NCBI GenBank assembly: GCA_963971305.1
Contig: OZ020308.1
Location: forward strand, 22,535,275 to 22,599,274
Direction: 5' to 3'
Origin: Arcuatula senhousia
Lineage: Eukaryota > Mollusca > Bivalvia > Mytilida > Mytilidae
DNA length: 64,000 nt
The position numbers and the translations under genes were made by a program. The notes under the pieces were generated by a model. The model searched no databases. It was not told the DNA's origin and saw nothing but the letters and a program-made list of their open reading frames with translations. This document shows, piece by piece, positions 11,575 to 22,400 of this stretch; within the stretch, counting starts at the first letter, position 1; each line of letters begins with the position of its first letter.

Positions 11575-12040
11575 AAAGGGGGGGGGGGGTCATATATAAA
11601 ATCCATGCTCCAAGTGCCTGTGATCTGGTTCTGAGGTGTGGTAAATTTATACCATGTGTAAAGTATCACATTTTTATGTATTTGCATTTACATAATGGGT
11701 TCTGTAGTCAATTAAAAAATTTAAAATTCTCATATATTTTATTTTATTTTTTATTTTATTTTATATTTTATTGGTTCAAACGCAATTACAATAATTGGTT
11801 AAGACCTGTAGTACAAAAATTATGGTGCATACAAATTTAGTTCACAAAATTACAAGTATAGAATACATGATCATACATAGAGGAAAATAGTAAAAATACT
11901 AGTTTACTTTGTATTATGAAAAAAAAAAATAATACATGGTAGAACTATTGTGTTTATAGATAGTAAAAAGTCAAATAGTCTATATAAACAAATAAAATTG
12001 CTTTTATAAGCAAGTGTATATATATATAACAATAATAATA
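11575..12040. other. poly-G tract followed by AT-rich DNA
   Basis: A G run at 11579-11589, then TATTTTATTTTAT low-complexity DNA near 11735-11772. No gene seen. Confidence 0.5.
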
Positions 12041-12043
12041 AAA

Positions 12044-12800
12044 TCATACTCCAGACACATTTGAGTTTCTTATTTCAAATAATTTTTGAAGAAATGAAGA
12101 TAGTAAGTTTATCACATTTAGGTTTTTTGAATTCATTAATAGCTTAAAGAAATTCTCTTCACGAAGTTGATCACAGTTAATATTCCAAAAAGATGATAAT
12201 TTCTCGAGAAATACCTTTCTCTCATTTGAGTATTTTGGACATTGCCAAATTAAATGTATTTCGTCTTCGATTGCGGCATCATAGCACATTTTACACAATC
12301 TGTCTTTTCTGCTTATATTACAATGTCTACCTCTTTCTATTTCTAGGTTATGAGCACTTAGCCTGTATTTACTTAAAATAGATCTATTTTTGAAATTTTC
12401 TAAATGATCAACATAAAATGCACGTCCTGGAGAAAGGCAAAATGATTTGAAAAATAGAAGTTTTTTCAGAAGCATGAATACTAGCATTTTGTTCCTGCAT
12501 AAAAATATCATTAATGCGTTGCTTCAGTTGGGGAAATAAAGGTTTGTAATCAAAATTGAAGGACATTAAATATGAATATCCAATCTTTTGAAAACATTTC
12601 TCCATGTTTTTAGTCCAAGAGTTGGACTGCAGTGTATTGAAAAATAATTCGTTCACCAACGAGTTTCTAGATGAGATAATGTGGTTTAGAAATTTGATTG
12701 AATACATGATTATTTTAGAACCAATAGGTAGTCTATTAAGTTCAGAAAGGCAAGCACTGTTAGTAGCTTTACAGTTAACACCTAAAATATCTCATATGCT
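12044..12800 (-). pseudogene. LINE C-terminal remnant (same broad type as the 14.5-kb LINE)
   Basis: On the minus strand an upstream frame (LSELNRLPIGSKII, FLNHIISSRNSLVNELFFN) passes after a frameshift near 12480-12510 into GRAFYVDHLENF, SKYRLSAHNLEIERGRHCN and the motif C-x2-C-x9-H-x4-C (CKMC...HLIWQC). The same Cys/His motif ends the LINE at 18.7 kb. The remnant is 5'-truncated and frameshifted. Confidence 0.75.
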
Positions 12801-12859
12801 ACTTTGCATATTATCTCCCCCTGGCAAAATGGCGGCAGAAAAAATTCTCTCGTAAAAAA

Positions 12860-13860
12860 ATTGACATAAATGTTCGATTCCCAAGCCATTTAGATGATTT
12901 GAAAAAGATAATGACTATATTTTAGTAATATATGTAAGAGGCAGACTATCCACGGATCTCTCTATGCAGATTATCGCCATTATAGCGGGAAATGAATGTG
13001 ACACAGGACATTTTCACAGTTCGCACATTTCAAACCATCAAACGACCGTTCTGAAGCCTTACACATTTGAACTGCATCATTGCAGTTAACATATAAATCA
13101 GATGAACTAAAACACGAAAATATGCAAGCATTAAACACCAATATAAGTTCCATAATCGTTTGATGTCAACAATGACAAAGGGGTGACCCCCCTTTTTTCG
13201 ACTTAACTGTTCAAGATGGCTCATGATGTCAATGCTAAAGCTGAAATTGAACTGCATATTCACAACAAAGACTGTGTTTCACTCGGACTAGCTGCCCACA
13301 ATAATGTAGAATATCAACTTGAAAATGAAATGGTGACAATGTTCATAGATGTCAATCACCTGTAATACCTGTACCTGACATGCCTGATCTGCATCATTCA
13401 AATACTTTGATATGCTTTTAAAGAGGAACCGCTCATCAATAGTTAAAAGGTGATATAATGCTAGAAGTCACTCATCACCACAGACAAATATCAACGCAAT
13501 GGACTGTCCAAATCACTGACTTTACATGTACTCATGATGTAAAATACTGTAACAATACATGTACAAAATATACACGATGAAGATGGTGATCCCCAGCAAT
13601 CCCTGGCATAAAATTAGAAGTAGTGAAAGTGATGATGCCCCTATCCACAGGACATGTACAGATGACAGACCAGAAAGTCAAGATTAATATTAATTATACA
13701 TCTAGAGTTATGTCACAATAATCATTATTTTACATGTTTAATGATATCAAATTATATTGTAAATGTAGATATTTTACCTTTTACATATATCTTGTAAATA
13801 TATTTATTCAGTCAGAAAACATCATGTACATGTAACACATTAATAAGAGACTAAGGTTAT
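12860..13860. other. unclassified intergenic sequence
   Basis: No ORF with recognisable content and no tandem repeat. A few short palindromic or T-rich tracts only. Confidence 0.4.
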
Positions 13861-13862
13861 TA

Positions 13863-14578
13863 TTTTTTTAAGGCACCGTCCCCTGGTGCTCATTGCATTT
13901 AAATCACTTGATTTTAAACTGATTTGTGTGCACTGAGTACAGGCAAAACATATAATAACCCAATACATACATGGATGATCTTGCAACATACGCAACTGTA
14001 CATGTAATTGTGTAAATGTTAAATAGATACATATTCATGATATTTATACATATGCAAAAGAAAACTTGTAAAAATGCACATTATGGAGTTACTATGTTTT
14101 TTTTTTAAGGCACCGTCCCCTGGTGCTCATTGCATTTAAATCACTTGATTTTTAAACTGATTTGTGTGCACTGAGTACAGGCAAAACATATGATCTCACA
14201 ACTATACATGTGTAAATGTTAAATAGATACATATTTATTCATATGCAAAAATAAATTGTAAAAATGCAAAATATTATGATTATACTCAATATGTATATTA
14301 AATGTAAGTGCATATGTAAAATACAACATAATTGCGTGAAATGTACAATGTTCACTTGACCAATGAAAAATCACAATGTTGAAAGTCTAAATTATATGCA
14401 TTATAAAACTTATTTCAAAACTTTTTATGTATAAGGGATAGAACATTTATGAACGAATATACATTGTTTTTATTGTACAACTGTGCTAAAGCCAGATAAA
14501 TCTTTTAGAATTTGTGAGATAATTAATTTATTTATAATTCAAACTTATTTACTGTTTGTTTGATTTCAAAAAAGGATA
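13863..14578 (+). promoter_or_regulatory. LINE 5' UTR with two tandem monomers
   Basis: Two homologous units start at T-tracts followed by AAGGCACCGTCCCCTGGTGC (13871 and 14108). They share TCATTGCATTTAAATCACTT, GTGTGCACTGAGTACAGGC and downstream AAATGTTAAATAGATACATA. The unit offset is about 237 bp. Such promoter-bearing monomers are known in some LINEs (for example mouse L1). The hairpin GCACC/GGTGC also occurs in the LINE 3' UTR. Confidence 0.6.
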
Positions 14579-17500
14579 ATGCCAATCAGAACTACATGTA
14601 GCACTTTCCAAACCTTATTAAAGATGTGCTTTTGGAATGTCGGGGGCTTAAAATCAAAGAGCAATGACAAAACATCTGACCCCTTATTTTTGAAAGAAAT
14701 TGAAAAATATGATCTAGTATTTTTGGCAGAGACACATCTTGGGTATGAGGATAATGTAAACAACATAGGTCCATTTAGTTGCCATACAGTATGTAGACCT
14801 GCTTCTAAACATAATAAACGTCATTTTGGTGGATTGGCAATTTTGCGAAAGCAAAACATTAAACAACATGTAAAAATTTTAAATAACACCAATCCAGAAT
14901 ATCAGTGGGTAAAACTCGATAAAGATTTCTTTGGCTTAAGCAAAGATTTATTTATATGTTTAGTATATTTTCCACCTAATGGCTCAACATATACCCAGGG
15001 ACTTGACAGAGATATAATAGATTGTATAGAACAAGACATTAATTTGTATCAAAGATCAGGTAACATTCTTTTGTGTGGGGACTTTAATGCCAGAAGCGCA
15101 ACTGAACCTGATTTTATAATGAATGATGATAGCGATGAGAACTATAACCCTATTTTTGATAACTATCCAGTTGATAAAAAAATTCTGAATAGATTTAATC
15201 ACGATAAAACTATTGACGCAAGAGGTAGGGACCTACTAGAATTATGTATAAGCCACCAATTAAGAATTCTCAATGGTCGAGTCCTTGGGGATATGTTTGG
15301 CAAATATACATGTTATACTCCAAATGGAGCAAGTGTGGTTGACTATGTCATTGTGTCGGAGGATATCCTGGATCAGGTTCTGACCTTCTCGGTTTCAAAA
15401 TTCGATCCCACACTCTCAGACACACATTGTAAATTGGAATGGAATATGTCTGCTAAATATATTCCAGAATCAAGACCTATCAATACAGGGGTAACAAAAT
15501 CTATCTCCCCTAACTTTGTATGGTCAGATGATTCACAACATAAATTCCAAGCTGCCATGTGTTCATCAGAGATCCAAACTAAAATTGATGATTTTAACTC
15601 TAAAGTGATTGATAACTCAAAAGAATCTGTTGATGGTGCAGCAGCAGAGCTTGCTGAAGTGATTTTTTCAGCTGCTAAGATATCCCTTAAGAGGCGTCGA
15701 ATATGCAAGAATTCCAAAAAGTCGAAAAATAAAAAGTGGTTTGACAATGACCTAAAAAAGTTGCGATTCAATCTTATTAGCTATGGAAAAATATATTCAA
15801 AATATCCAAAAGATGCATCTGTAAAAAACCATTTTTATAAACTTAGAAGAGAGTATAACAAACTACGAAAGTACAAATATAGACAATATAAACAGTCTAT
15901 TTTAGACCAGCTAGATTCTCTTCATGACAACAATCCAAAGCTTTATTGGAATCTGATTAATGAACTAAGACAACAAAAGGGACAAGATGAAAAAAGCTCT
16001 GCTGTTGATCCATCAACATGGGTATCTCACTTTAAGGGTTTAAACCAAATAAAACAAAACTTTCAAGAACGCTTAAATCATCTTGAGAGCCTACTTGACA
16101 CTTTGGAAAAAGAAAAAGTTTTTAATGAATTAGATATGTTGATCACTACTGATGAGATTACAAAATCTATATCAAAATTAAAATGTGGCAAATCACCAGG
16201 ATTAGATAATATATCAAATAACATGCTCAAATCAGCACAAAGTAATCTTGTGCCATGTTTACATAGATTATTTAATGCTTGCCTTTCAAGTGGAAATTAT
16301 CCAGAAAGTTGGGCAACAGGCTTTGTTACTCCAATTCATAAAGCCAATGATATTAGTGATCCAAATAACTATAGAGGTATATCTGTCACTAACGCAATTG
16401 GAAAGCTGTTTAACAGTATCATTAATACAAGATTAGATCTTTTTCTTGAAAAACACAATATTATTAACAAGTGTCAGGTTGGGTTCACAAGAAAAGCTAG
16501 AACAACTGACCACTTATTTATACTTAAATGTGTGTTTGACAAATATTGCGGCTCTAAAGATGGCAGAGTATATGCCTGCTTTGTTGATTTTCAAAAAGCA
16601 TTTGATACTGTGGTACACGCGGGGATCAAACTAAAACTGTTAAAAATTGGGGTTGGTAATCGTTTCTATAATATTATCAAAAGAATGTATGAAATAAGTA
16701 ACTCATGTGTTAAAATTAAAAATGAGTTGACAGAGTTCTTTTCCATCCAACTTGGGGTCAAACAAGGAGACAATTTAAGTCCTAACTTGTTTAAAATCTT
16801 CATAAATGATCTTCCTGATCTTTTTGAAAACTCTCCTGACCCAGTAATTTTAAATGGAAAACCTTTGAACTGCTTAATGTATGCAGATGATATAATTCTT
16901 CTATCCACCAGTGCCACAGGACTTCAATCTAAACTAGATATCCTAAGTGGGTACTGCAATGATTGGTGTCTTACTGTAAACCCCCAAAAAACCAAAGTAT
17001 TAATTTTCAACAAGGCAGGCAGACACATAGAGCATAAGTTCAACTACAAAGAGTTTAATATAGAATGTGTGCAACACTGTAAATATCTAGGTGTGTTTTT
17101 TAGTGCTTCTGGTACCTTCTCCTTTGCTCAAAATGAGTTATACAAAAAGAGTCTAAAGGCATACTTTAAATTACAAAAAGACTTTTTGACCTATAACCCT
17201 AATGTAAAGACTAGTATCAATGTATTTGATCATACAATAAAGCCTATTCTTTTATATGGCTGTGAGATATGGGGATTTTTCAACCCTTATACTGCTAAAT
17301 TTAGGAATGGTTCTCCTTCACTTGACAAAATTTATGGTAACATTACCTGTGAAAAATTGCACATGAAATTTTGTAAATTTATACTTGGGGTACACAAAAA
17401 GACCACAAATTTTGCTGTTCTTTCAGAACTGGGTAGATTTCCACTTCATTTTGACATTGTTAAAGCTATGATCAATTATTGGATTCGTTTAGAAAACAAT

Positions 17501-18968
17501 GAAAAATTTCCCCTTTTAAATGATGCTTACCAAGAATCCAAACTTTTACATGAACAGCATAAACCTTCATGGAGTGCTTCTATCCATAAAATTATAGAAA
17601 ATATACCAAAACTGAAGGACAATTACAAGTCAAAAGAGAAAATTAGAAATATTATTAAAGATTCATACATTAAATTATGGGAGAACCAACTATCCAACAA
17701 TTCAGAAGGCAAATTAAGAACTTTTGTTAAATTTAAAACTAGTCATGGGTTTGAAAACTATTTGAGTCTTATTAGCAATTTTGAGTGGAGGAGATATGGC
17801 AAGCCAAACTGGACAAAAGTCAATATTTATTTATATTAATAATTCATTTATTAATATAAATAATTATTTATTAATATAAATAATTCATTTATTTATATTA
17901 ATAATTCAATTATTAATATAAACAATTTGATTTATTTATATTAATAATTCAAAGTGGAATTATTAATATAAATAATTCATTTATTCATATCAATAATTCT
18001 TTTATTTATATTAATAAATGCATTATTTATATTTATAATTCTTTTATTTATATCAATAATTCTTTTATTAATATAAATAATTCAAGTAGATTTATTTATA
18101 TTAATAATTCATTTATTTATATAAGTAATTCATTTATTAATATTAATAATTCATTTATTGATATAAACAATTCATTTATTAATATAAATAAATGAATTAT
18201 TGATATAAATAAATGAATTATTTATATTAATAATTCCACTTTGAATTATTAATATAAATAAATCGAATTGTTTATATTAATAATTGAATTATTAATATAA
18301 ATAAATGAATTATTTATATCAATAAATGAATTATTAATATTAATAAATCGAATTATTGATATTAATAAATGAATTATTGATATTAATAAATGAATTATAA
18401 ATATACATAAATGAATTATTAATATACATAAATGAATTATAAATATACATATATGAATTATTAATATAAGTAATTCGGCCATTTATTGATATAAGTAAAT
18501 GAATTGTTTATATAAATAAATGAATTGCTTATATTAATAAATGAATTGCTTATATTTATAAATGAATTATTTATATTAATAAATGAATTATAAATATTAA
18601 TAAATGAATTATTAATATAAATAAATATCGACTTTTGTCCACTTCGGCTTGCCATAAGGAGAAGCTTAACACAGCTTAGAGTTTCATCGCATCATTTGCG
18701 GATTGAATCTGGTAGATACCAGGGTATACCTCCACACCTTAGACATTGTCTTCACTGTGACTCTGAAGAAGTAGAGGATGAGATGCACTTTCTTATCACC
18801 TGTACAAATTTTGTTGGAGAAAGACAGGAACTGTTTGATATTATTTCAAAAACATGTCATAACTTTATAAACTTAAATAATAACGAAAAATTCTTTTGGT
18901 TAATGACCTGTGAAGATAAAGCTGTATTACATAACCTTTGCAGTTTTATTAAAAAGAATTGCAAATGA
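14579..18968 (+). CDS. non-LTR retrotransposon ORF (endonuclease + reverse transcriptase), interrupted by a foldback element
   Basis: The open frame 14579-17839 reads as APE-type endonuclease (CFWNVGGLKS; AETHLGYED near residue 50; GDFNARS near 167; SDTHC near 280), then reverse transcriptase (KSPGLDN near 539, GFVTPIHKA, QVGFTRKARTTDH, DFQKAFDT, GVKQGDNLSPNLF, YADD at 767-770). After residue 1072 (...FEWRR) a foldback element is inserted. Reading resumes at 18663 with SLTQLRVSSHHLRIESGRYQ and ends with a C-x2-C-x9-H-x4-C motif (CLHC...HFLITC) and TGA at 18966-18968. Skipping the element plus one target copy gives an uninterrupted frame of 1173 codons, so the element was probably active recently. 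No RNase H and no separate ORF1 are seen. The clade is not assigned. The true start could be the internal Met just before CFWNVGG. Confidence 0.9.
17795..18656. mobile_element. AT-rich foldback/MITE inserted in the LINE ORF, 6-bp TSD
   Basis: An 862-bp insert between AGGAGA (17789-17794) and AGGAGA (18657-18662). The ends are inverted: TATGGCAAGCC...CTGGACAAAAGTC on the left and GACTTTTGTCC...GGCTTGCCATA on the right. The interior is almost pure A/T, made of short ~20-bp units (ATTAATATAAATAAATGAAT) in both orientations. A nested palindrome is marked by TTCAAAGTGGAATT (about 17950) and its inverse AATTCCACTTTGAA (about 18231). No coding capacity. Confidence 0.9.
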
Positions 18969-19044
18969 TATTTATATCTGAACACCTGTCTTCTCCAGCA
19001 ACAAATCAAAAGGGGGGTACACTTATGTTTTGTTTATTTGCTTT

Positions 19045-19121
19045 AGACACGAGGAGGAGTACTATTTTAAATCACTCTATATTTTATTAAGTATCTCCTT
19101 AAGCACCGTCCCTTGGTGTCT
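19045..19121 (+). ncRNA. structured RNA element 1 in the LINE 3' UTR
   Basis: Outer stem AGACAC/GTGTCT and inner stem GGAGTAC/GTATCTCC (one bulged T). The alternative local hairpin CACC-GTCCCTT-GGTG would compete with the outer stem. Confidence 0.5.
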
Positions 19122-19180
19122 GTAGCACTTAAACAAATAATTTGATATTTAATATTTAATTAAGTTTGTCTCTCTGCTTT

Positions 19181-19252
19181 GGACACGAGGAGGAACACTA
19201 TTTGTTTAAAAAAAAATAAAAGTGTTTCCTTAAGCACCGTCCCTTGGTGTCC
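19181..19252 (+). ncRNA. structured RNA element 2 in the LINE 3' UTR
   Basis: Outer stem GGACAC/GTGTCC and inner stem GGAACAC/GTGTTTCC. Relative to element 1 the changes are compensatory (A-T to G-C outside; G-C to A-T and T-A to C-G inside), which supports real base pairing. Confidence 0.5.
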
Positions 19253-19851
19253 ATAGCTGAGAGATGAATATCTATATCATTAACACACTATGTATCTATT
19301 CTTATTAATATAGTCAACCATGCTTGTTCCACACAAACACACACATGCATTATATATTTTGCATTACAATTAATTTATATAAACAATTGCAGTATTGCTA
19401 AGCTATGTCTGTTATGTACTGTTTTAAATCATAAATGTTAATTGTCATTGCCTGCAAAGGTCCTTGATTGGCTGAAATAAAATAATGTCTAATGTCTAAT
19501 GTCTAATGTCTATAATTTCTTGATATCGGACGAAGTCCGACTAAGTGTAGAATATAGGTCACATGACAAGTGTATGAATGTTGCAAACCGGATGTAGCAT
19601 TTTGTAAATCAATCCCATAATCCCCCGAAGGCCAGCTTTAGCTGTGTTTTCGCATAAGAAACTTAAAAAGAAATTATGTTTTGGCGAAGCCAAAATAAAA
19701 TTTCTAAGCCAATTAAATTTTCAAACAATTTTTTTTTCAAGTTTTTGTGTGAAATTGAAACTTTATTCGAAACGTTGGTCAGTGACCTACAAAACAACGG
19801 ATTCCAATATGGCGACGTGTTTACATGACGACAGACTAGAACATTACTAAA

Positions 19852-19859
19852 TGACGTCA
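19852..19859. promoter_or_regulatory. perfect CRE palindrome TGACGTCA
   Basis: A full 8-bp CREB/ATF site. It lies 47 bp from a CAATATGGCGACG block (about 19806) resembling a YY1-type site. Two more identical palindromes occur at 20224 and 21625. Confidence 0.5.
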
Positions 19860-19984
19860 CCTATAACAACATGACACCATGTCAACGTAATCAATATGGG
19901 AATGTTTACATACGAACAACAATGCACCACGATCATAAATAAGCCTTGCACTGATTTAGCTAATCTCATTATCTGAGCCTATGA

Positions 19985-20330
19985 CAAAACAAAATTTAAA
20001 AACCTACCTCAGATGCTGAGATGTATCCTTGGAAGTTTTCAATCCTGTGTGATATCCTCAAACCTTTATGCCGTTATTTTCCGCCAGGTTGCTAAATCGA
20101 TCTCCTGATGTCAATACGACCGAGAATTAAATACTGACACCGAAAATCTTCAAAACCTGACTGAATGAATGTTGATAATTTTGTTTGTTGTCTACTGAAG
20201 CGCGAAATTCTCTGACAGGGAAATGACGTCATGAAGAAGTTAATTCGTCCCCGCTTACTGTTGTCCACAAATATTTGGATGGTATTTGCAATTTTCAAGT
20301 TTGCATAATTACTGATCCAAGGTATATTCT
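19985..20330 (-). promoter_or_regulatory. promoter/first-exon-like block, copy 1
   Basis: Shares an ordered series of motifs with 21410-21760: CCGCCAGGTT, a run ending AAAACCTGAC, AGCGCGAAAT.CTCTGACA, GGAAATGACGTCA and TTCGTCCCCGCTTA. At its left edge the minus strand reads CTGAG|GTAGGT, a donor-like site. The mix of CRE, GC-richer sequence and a potential donor suggests a promoter with a non-coding first exon on the minus strand. No downstream exon was identified. Confidence 0.4.
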
Positions 20331-20384
20331 AACAAGAAGGCAAATGCCATTATTGTCAAGGGTTAAAAGAAGTAGAGGTACCAA

Positions 20385-20470
20385 TGGGGTATCCGAATGT
20401 CAAAAGTCCGAAAGGGCAGAGACAAAACCAGTAAACACCAACAAGAACAGGACAAAAACAGACAAGGGGC
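20385..20470 (-). repeat. dispersed repeat A (reverse fragment)
   Basis: The reverse complement reads TGTTTTTGTCCTGTTCTTG, TTGGTGTTTACTGGTTTTG, GCCCTTTCGGACTTTTGACA and CCCCATTGG, matching 5225-5325. Confidence 0.7.
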
Positions 20471-20943
20471 TTTTAATCGTTGACAAAATAATTATTCAAG
20501 TTTTTATTTTTATTATTTCTATTATTTTTGACTTCGTCCGATTTTTAGGCTAATGCCTACGCCATATTATAATCATGATGGAGTTTCTTTGGAAAATTTT
20601 GTTGTTTTTATTGTTAAATTTGCAAATTTAACGAAAAATGTTCCAAATATTGCGGTTTTTTTTTTATTGAAAGTGGAATTTTTATCAGCTTTAGGGATAC
20701 AATACCAATGTGTGGAACATAATTTTTATGCGTTTAGTTTTTTATACAGATGCTGAAAAACTATAATGGTCACTCTCTGGGATTTGAGTATGTTCCTTTT
20801 CAATAATGATAAGAATGCCTTACCTTGGTTTTTTTTTCGGTGTAAATGATTAAATTTACTACTTGTTGCATACATAACTGTGACCACTAATTTTACGACT
20901 CGTTTCTGTTGTGTAAAGCATTTCAAGTCTTTCTGGGTGCTAT

Positions 20944-21913
20944 TTTAGCGAGCATCGCAGATGCGAGCCCTACGGCATTGTGCATGTTTTGAGATGTGCC
21001 AGAAATATACTGACGATAAAACCGGAACAGGTTTACTTTCACGGAGTGAAAAAAATAATAGGCACGGAGCAAGTAAAACAATCAACCCTCTGGTCTTATG
21101 AAAAATACATCATAATCTGTTATGCAAAAATATAAAAATTGAAATTCATAAACAGTGATAAAACCCTCATTCACCCACTTGTTTATTTTTACATACAGAT
21201 TTTTTATTTAAACACCCTTCGGTCTTTTCCGCTGAAAAACGATTTTCCGGAAATTACCGAGCTAGCTTTTGGCAACATTGTCCCATTGACAAATGCATGA
21301 TACTGACCGTGGCCAAGCTAAGTTAAATTCTAAGCAAGATAAAATAAGATAAAGAAATACATAAATTTACTGAATAAAACCTACTCATAATAATAAATAA
21401 AAGGTTCTTACCTGAAAATGAAAGAAGAGTCCCATCCTGTGGGGTTTCACTCACTTTCCTCAGTCTTTTTTACTTTACCGTTTTTTCCGCCAGGTTTCTC
21501 AATGTACTTTTTGTTACCAATGCTTCAAATAAAACACTGATACTCAGAAAATCTCACAAAACCTGACAGAATCTGAATGTTGTTTTGGTCTGCTGAAGAA
21601 GCGCGAAATACTCTGACAAGGAAATGACGTCACGTAATCCATAAAATGGATAATTTCGTCCCCGCTTAATGTCGTCCCAGAATGTTAATTACAGGATTCA
21701 TTATTTGCACAAATAATTGAATATTAATAAGTAGTTATTGATCCCAGATATTTTAACAATAACTTTCTCAAGTGCATATGATTTGGGTTGGGTGGGGTCA
21801 GACTTTGCTACTATTAAATTCCTTTTAAAAGTTCCCACTTTACGTTAAACTTAGCCGGTCGAGCACATGGATTTATTTTTAAAAGGTATATAGATTGTCG
21901 ATGCTCGCTAAAA
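20944..21913. mobile_element. possible TIR element (weak)
   Basis: TTTTAGCGAGCATCG near 20944 and its inverse CGATGCTCGCTAAAA near 21900 could be termini of a ~970-bp element. No target duplication is clear, and the duplicated promoter block lies partly inside. Confidence 0.3.
21410..21760 (-). promoter_or_regulatory. promoter/first-exon-like block, copy 2
   Basis: Homologous to 19985-20330 (see that entry), with the CRE at 21625-21632. The minus strand at 21413 reads TTCAG|GTAAGA, again a donor-like site at the same relative place. The duplication distance is about 1.4 kb. Confidence 0.4.
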
Positions 21914-21989
21914 AGGCAGGGCCTTAATCATATTAATTTTTTTTGTTCACTGTAGCATCTTCAAATATTTTGGATGCTGGAATCTTAAA

Positions 21990-22400
21990 ACTTAATAGAT
22001 GGTGAATGGATGCTGGCATCCAGTTTATCAGGATGCAAGCATCCCAATCTGAACAGAATGGGAACTGGCATCCCATTCTTAACAAAATGGATGCTGGCAT
22101 CCCATTCTTAACTTAATGGATGCTGGAATCCCATTCTTAAGTGAATGGATGCAAGCATCCCATATATATATATATATATGCGCATTCTTAACTAAATGGA
22201 TGCTGGCATCCCATTCTTAAATAAATGGGTGCTGGCAGCTCAATCTGATCAGAATTAATGCTGGTATCCTGATCTTAACTGAATGGAGCCTGGCATCCCG
22301 ATCTTAACTGAATGGGTGCTGGCATCCCGATCTTAACTGAATGGGTGCTGGCAGCTGAGTCTGAACAGAATGGATGCTGGCATCCACATCTTGAGTTAGC
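21990..22400 (+). repeat. minisatellite, 29-30 bp unit, about 14 copies
   Basis: The repeating core ATGGATGCTGGCATCCCATT, then CTTAACTGA. Each unit holds the inverted repeat GATGCTGGCATC, so every monomer can form a small hairpin. A TATATATATA run interrupts one unit near 22165. Confidence 0.8.

Larger units (their letters stand above)
18969..19512 (+). other. LINE 3' UTR with two structured repeats and a TAATGTC tail
   Basis: Holds two related units, 19045-19121 and 19181-19252. Each opens RGACACGAGGAGGA and closes TTAAGCACCGTCCCTTGGTG. They can fold into paired stems with compensating changes. The element ends in about four TAATGTC repeats (19483-19511), the simple-repeat tail typical of many LINEs. 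Confidence 0.7.

Noticed and set aside
14566..16917. Antisense ORFs across the LINE
   Set aside because: Shadows of the RT/endonuclease frame.
17840..18655. ORFs of Ile/Asn-rich peptide in the AT tract
   Set aside because: They are translation of an A/T-only repeat inside the foldback element.
19045..19252. Hammerhead or HDV-type ribozyme in the LINE 3' UTR
   Set aside because: I could not find the hammerhead core (CTGATGA...GAAA) or the ordered HDV-like strands; only a covarying stem structure is supported.
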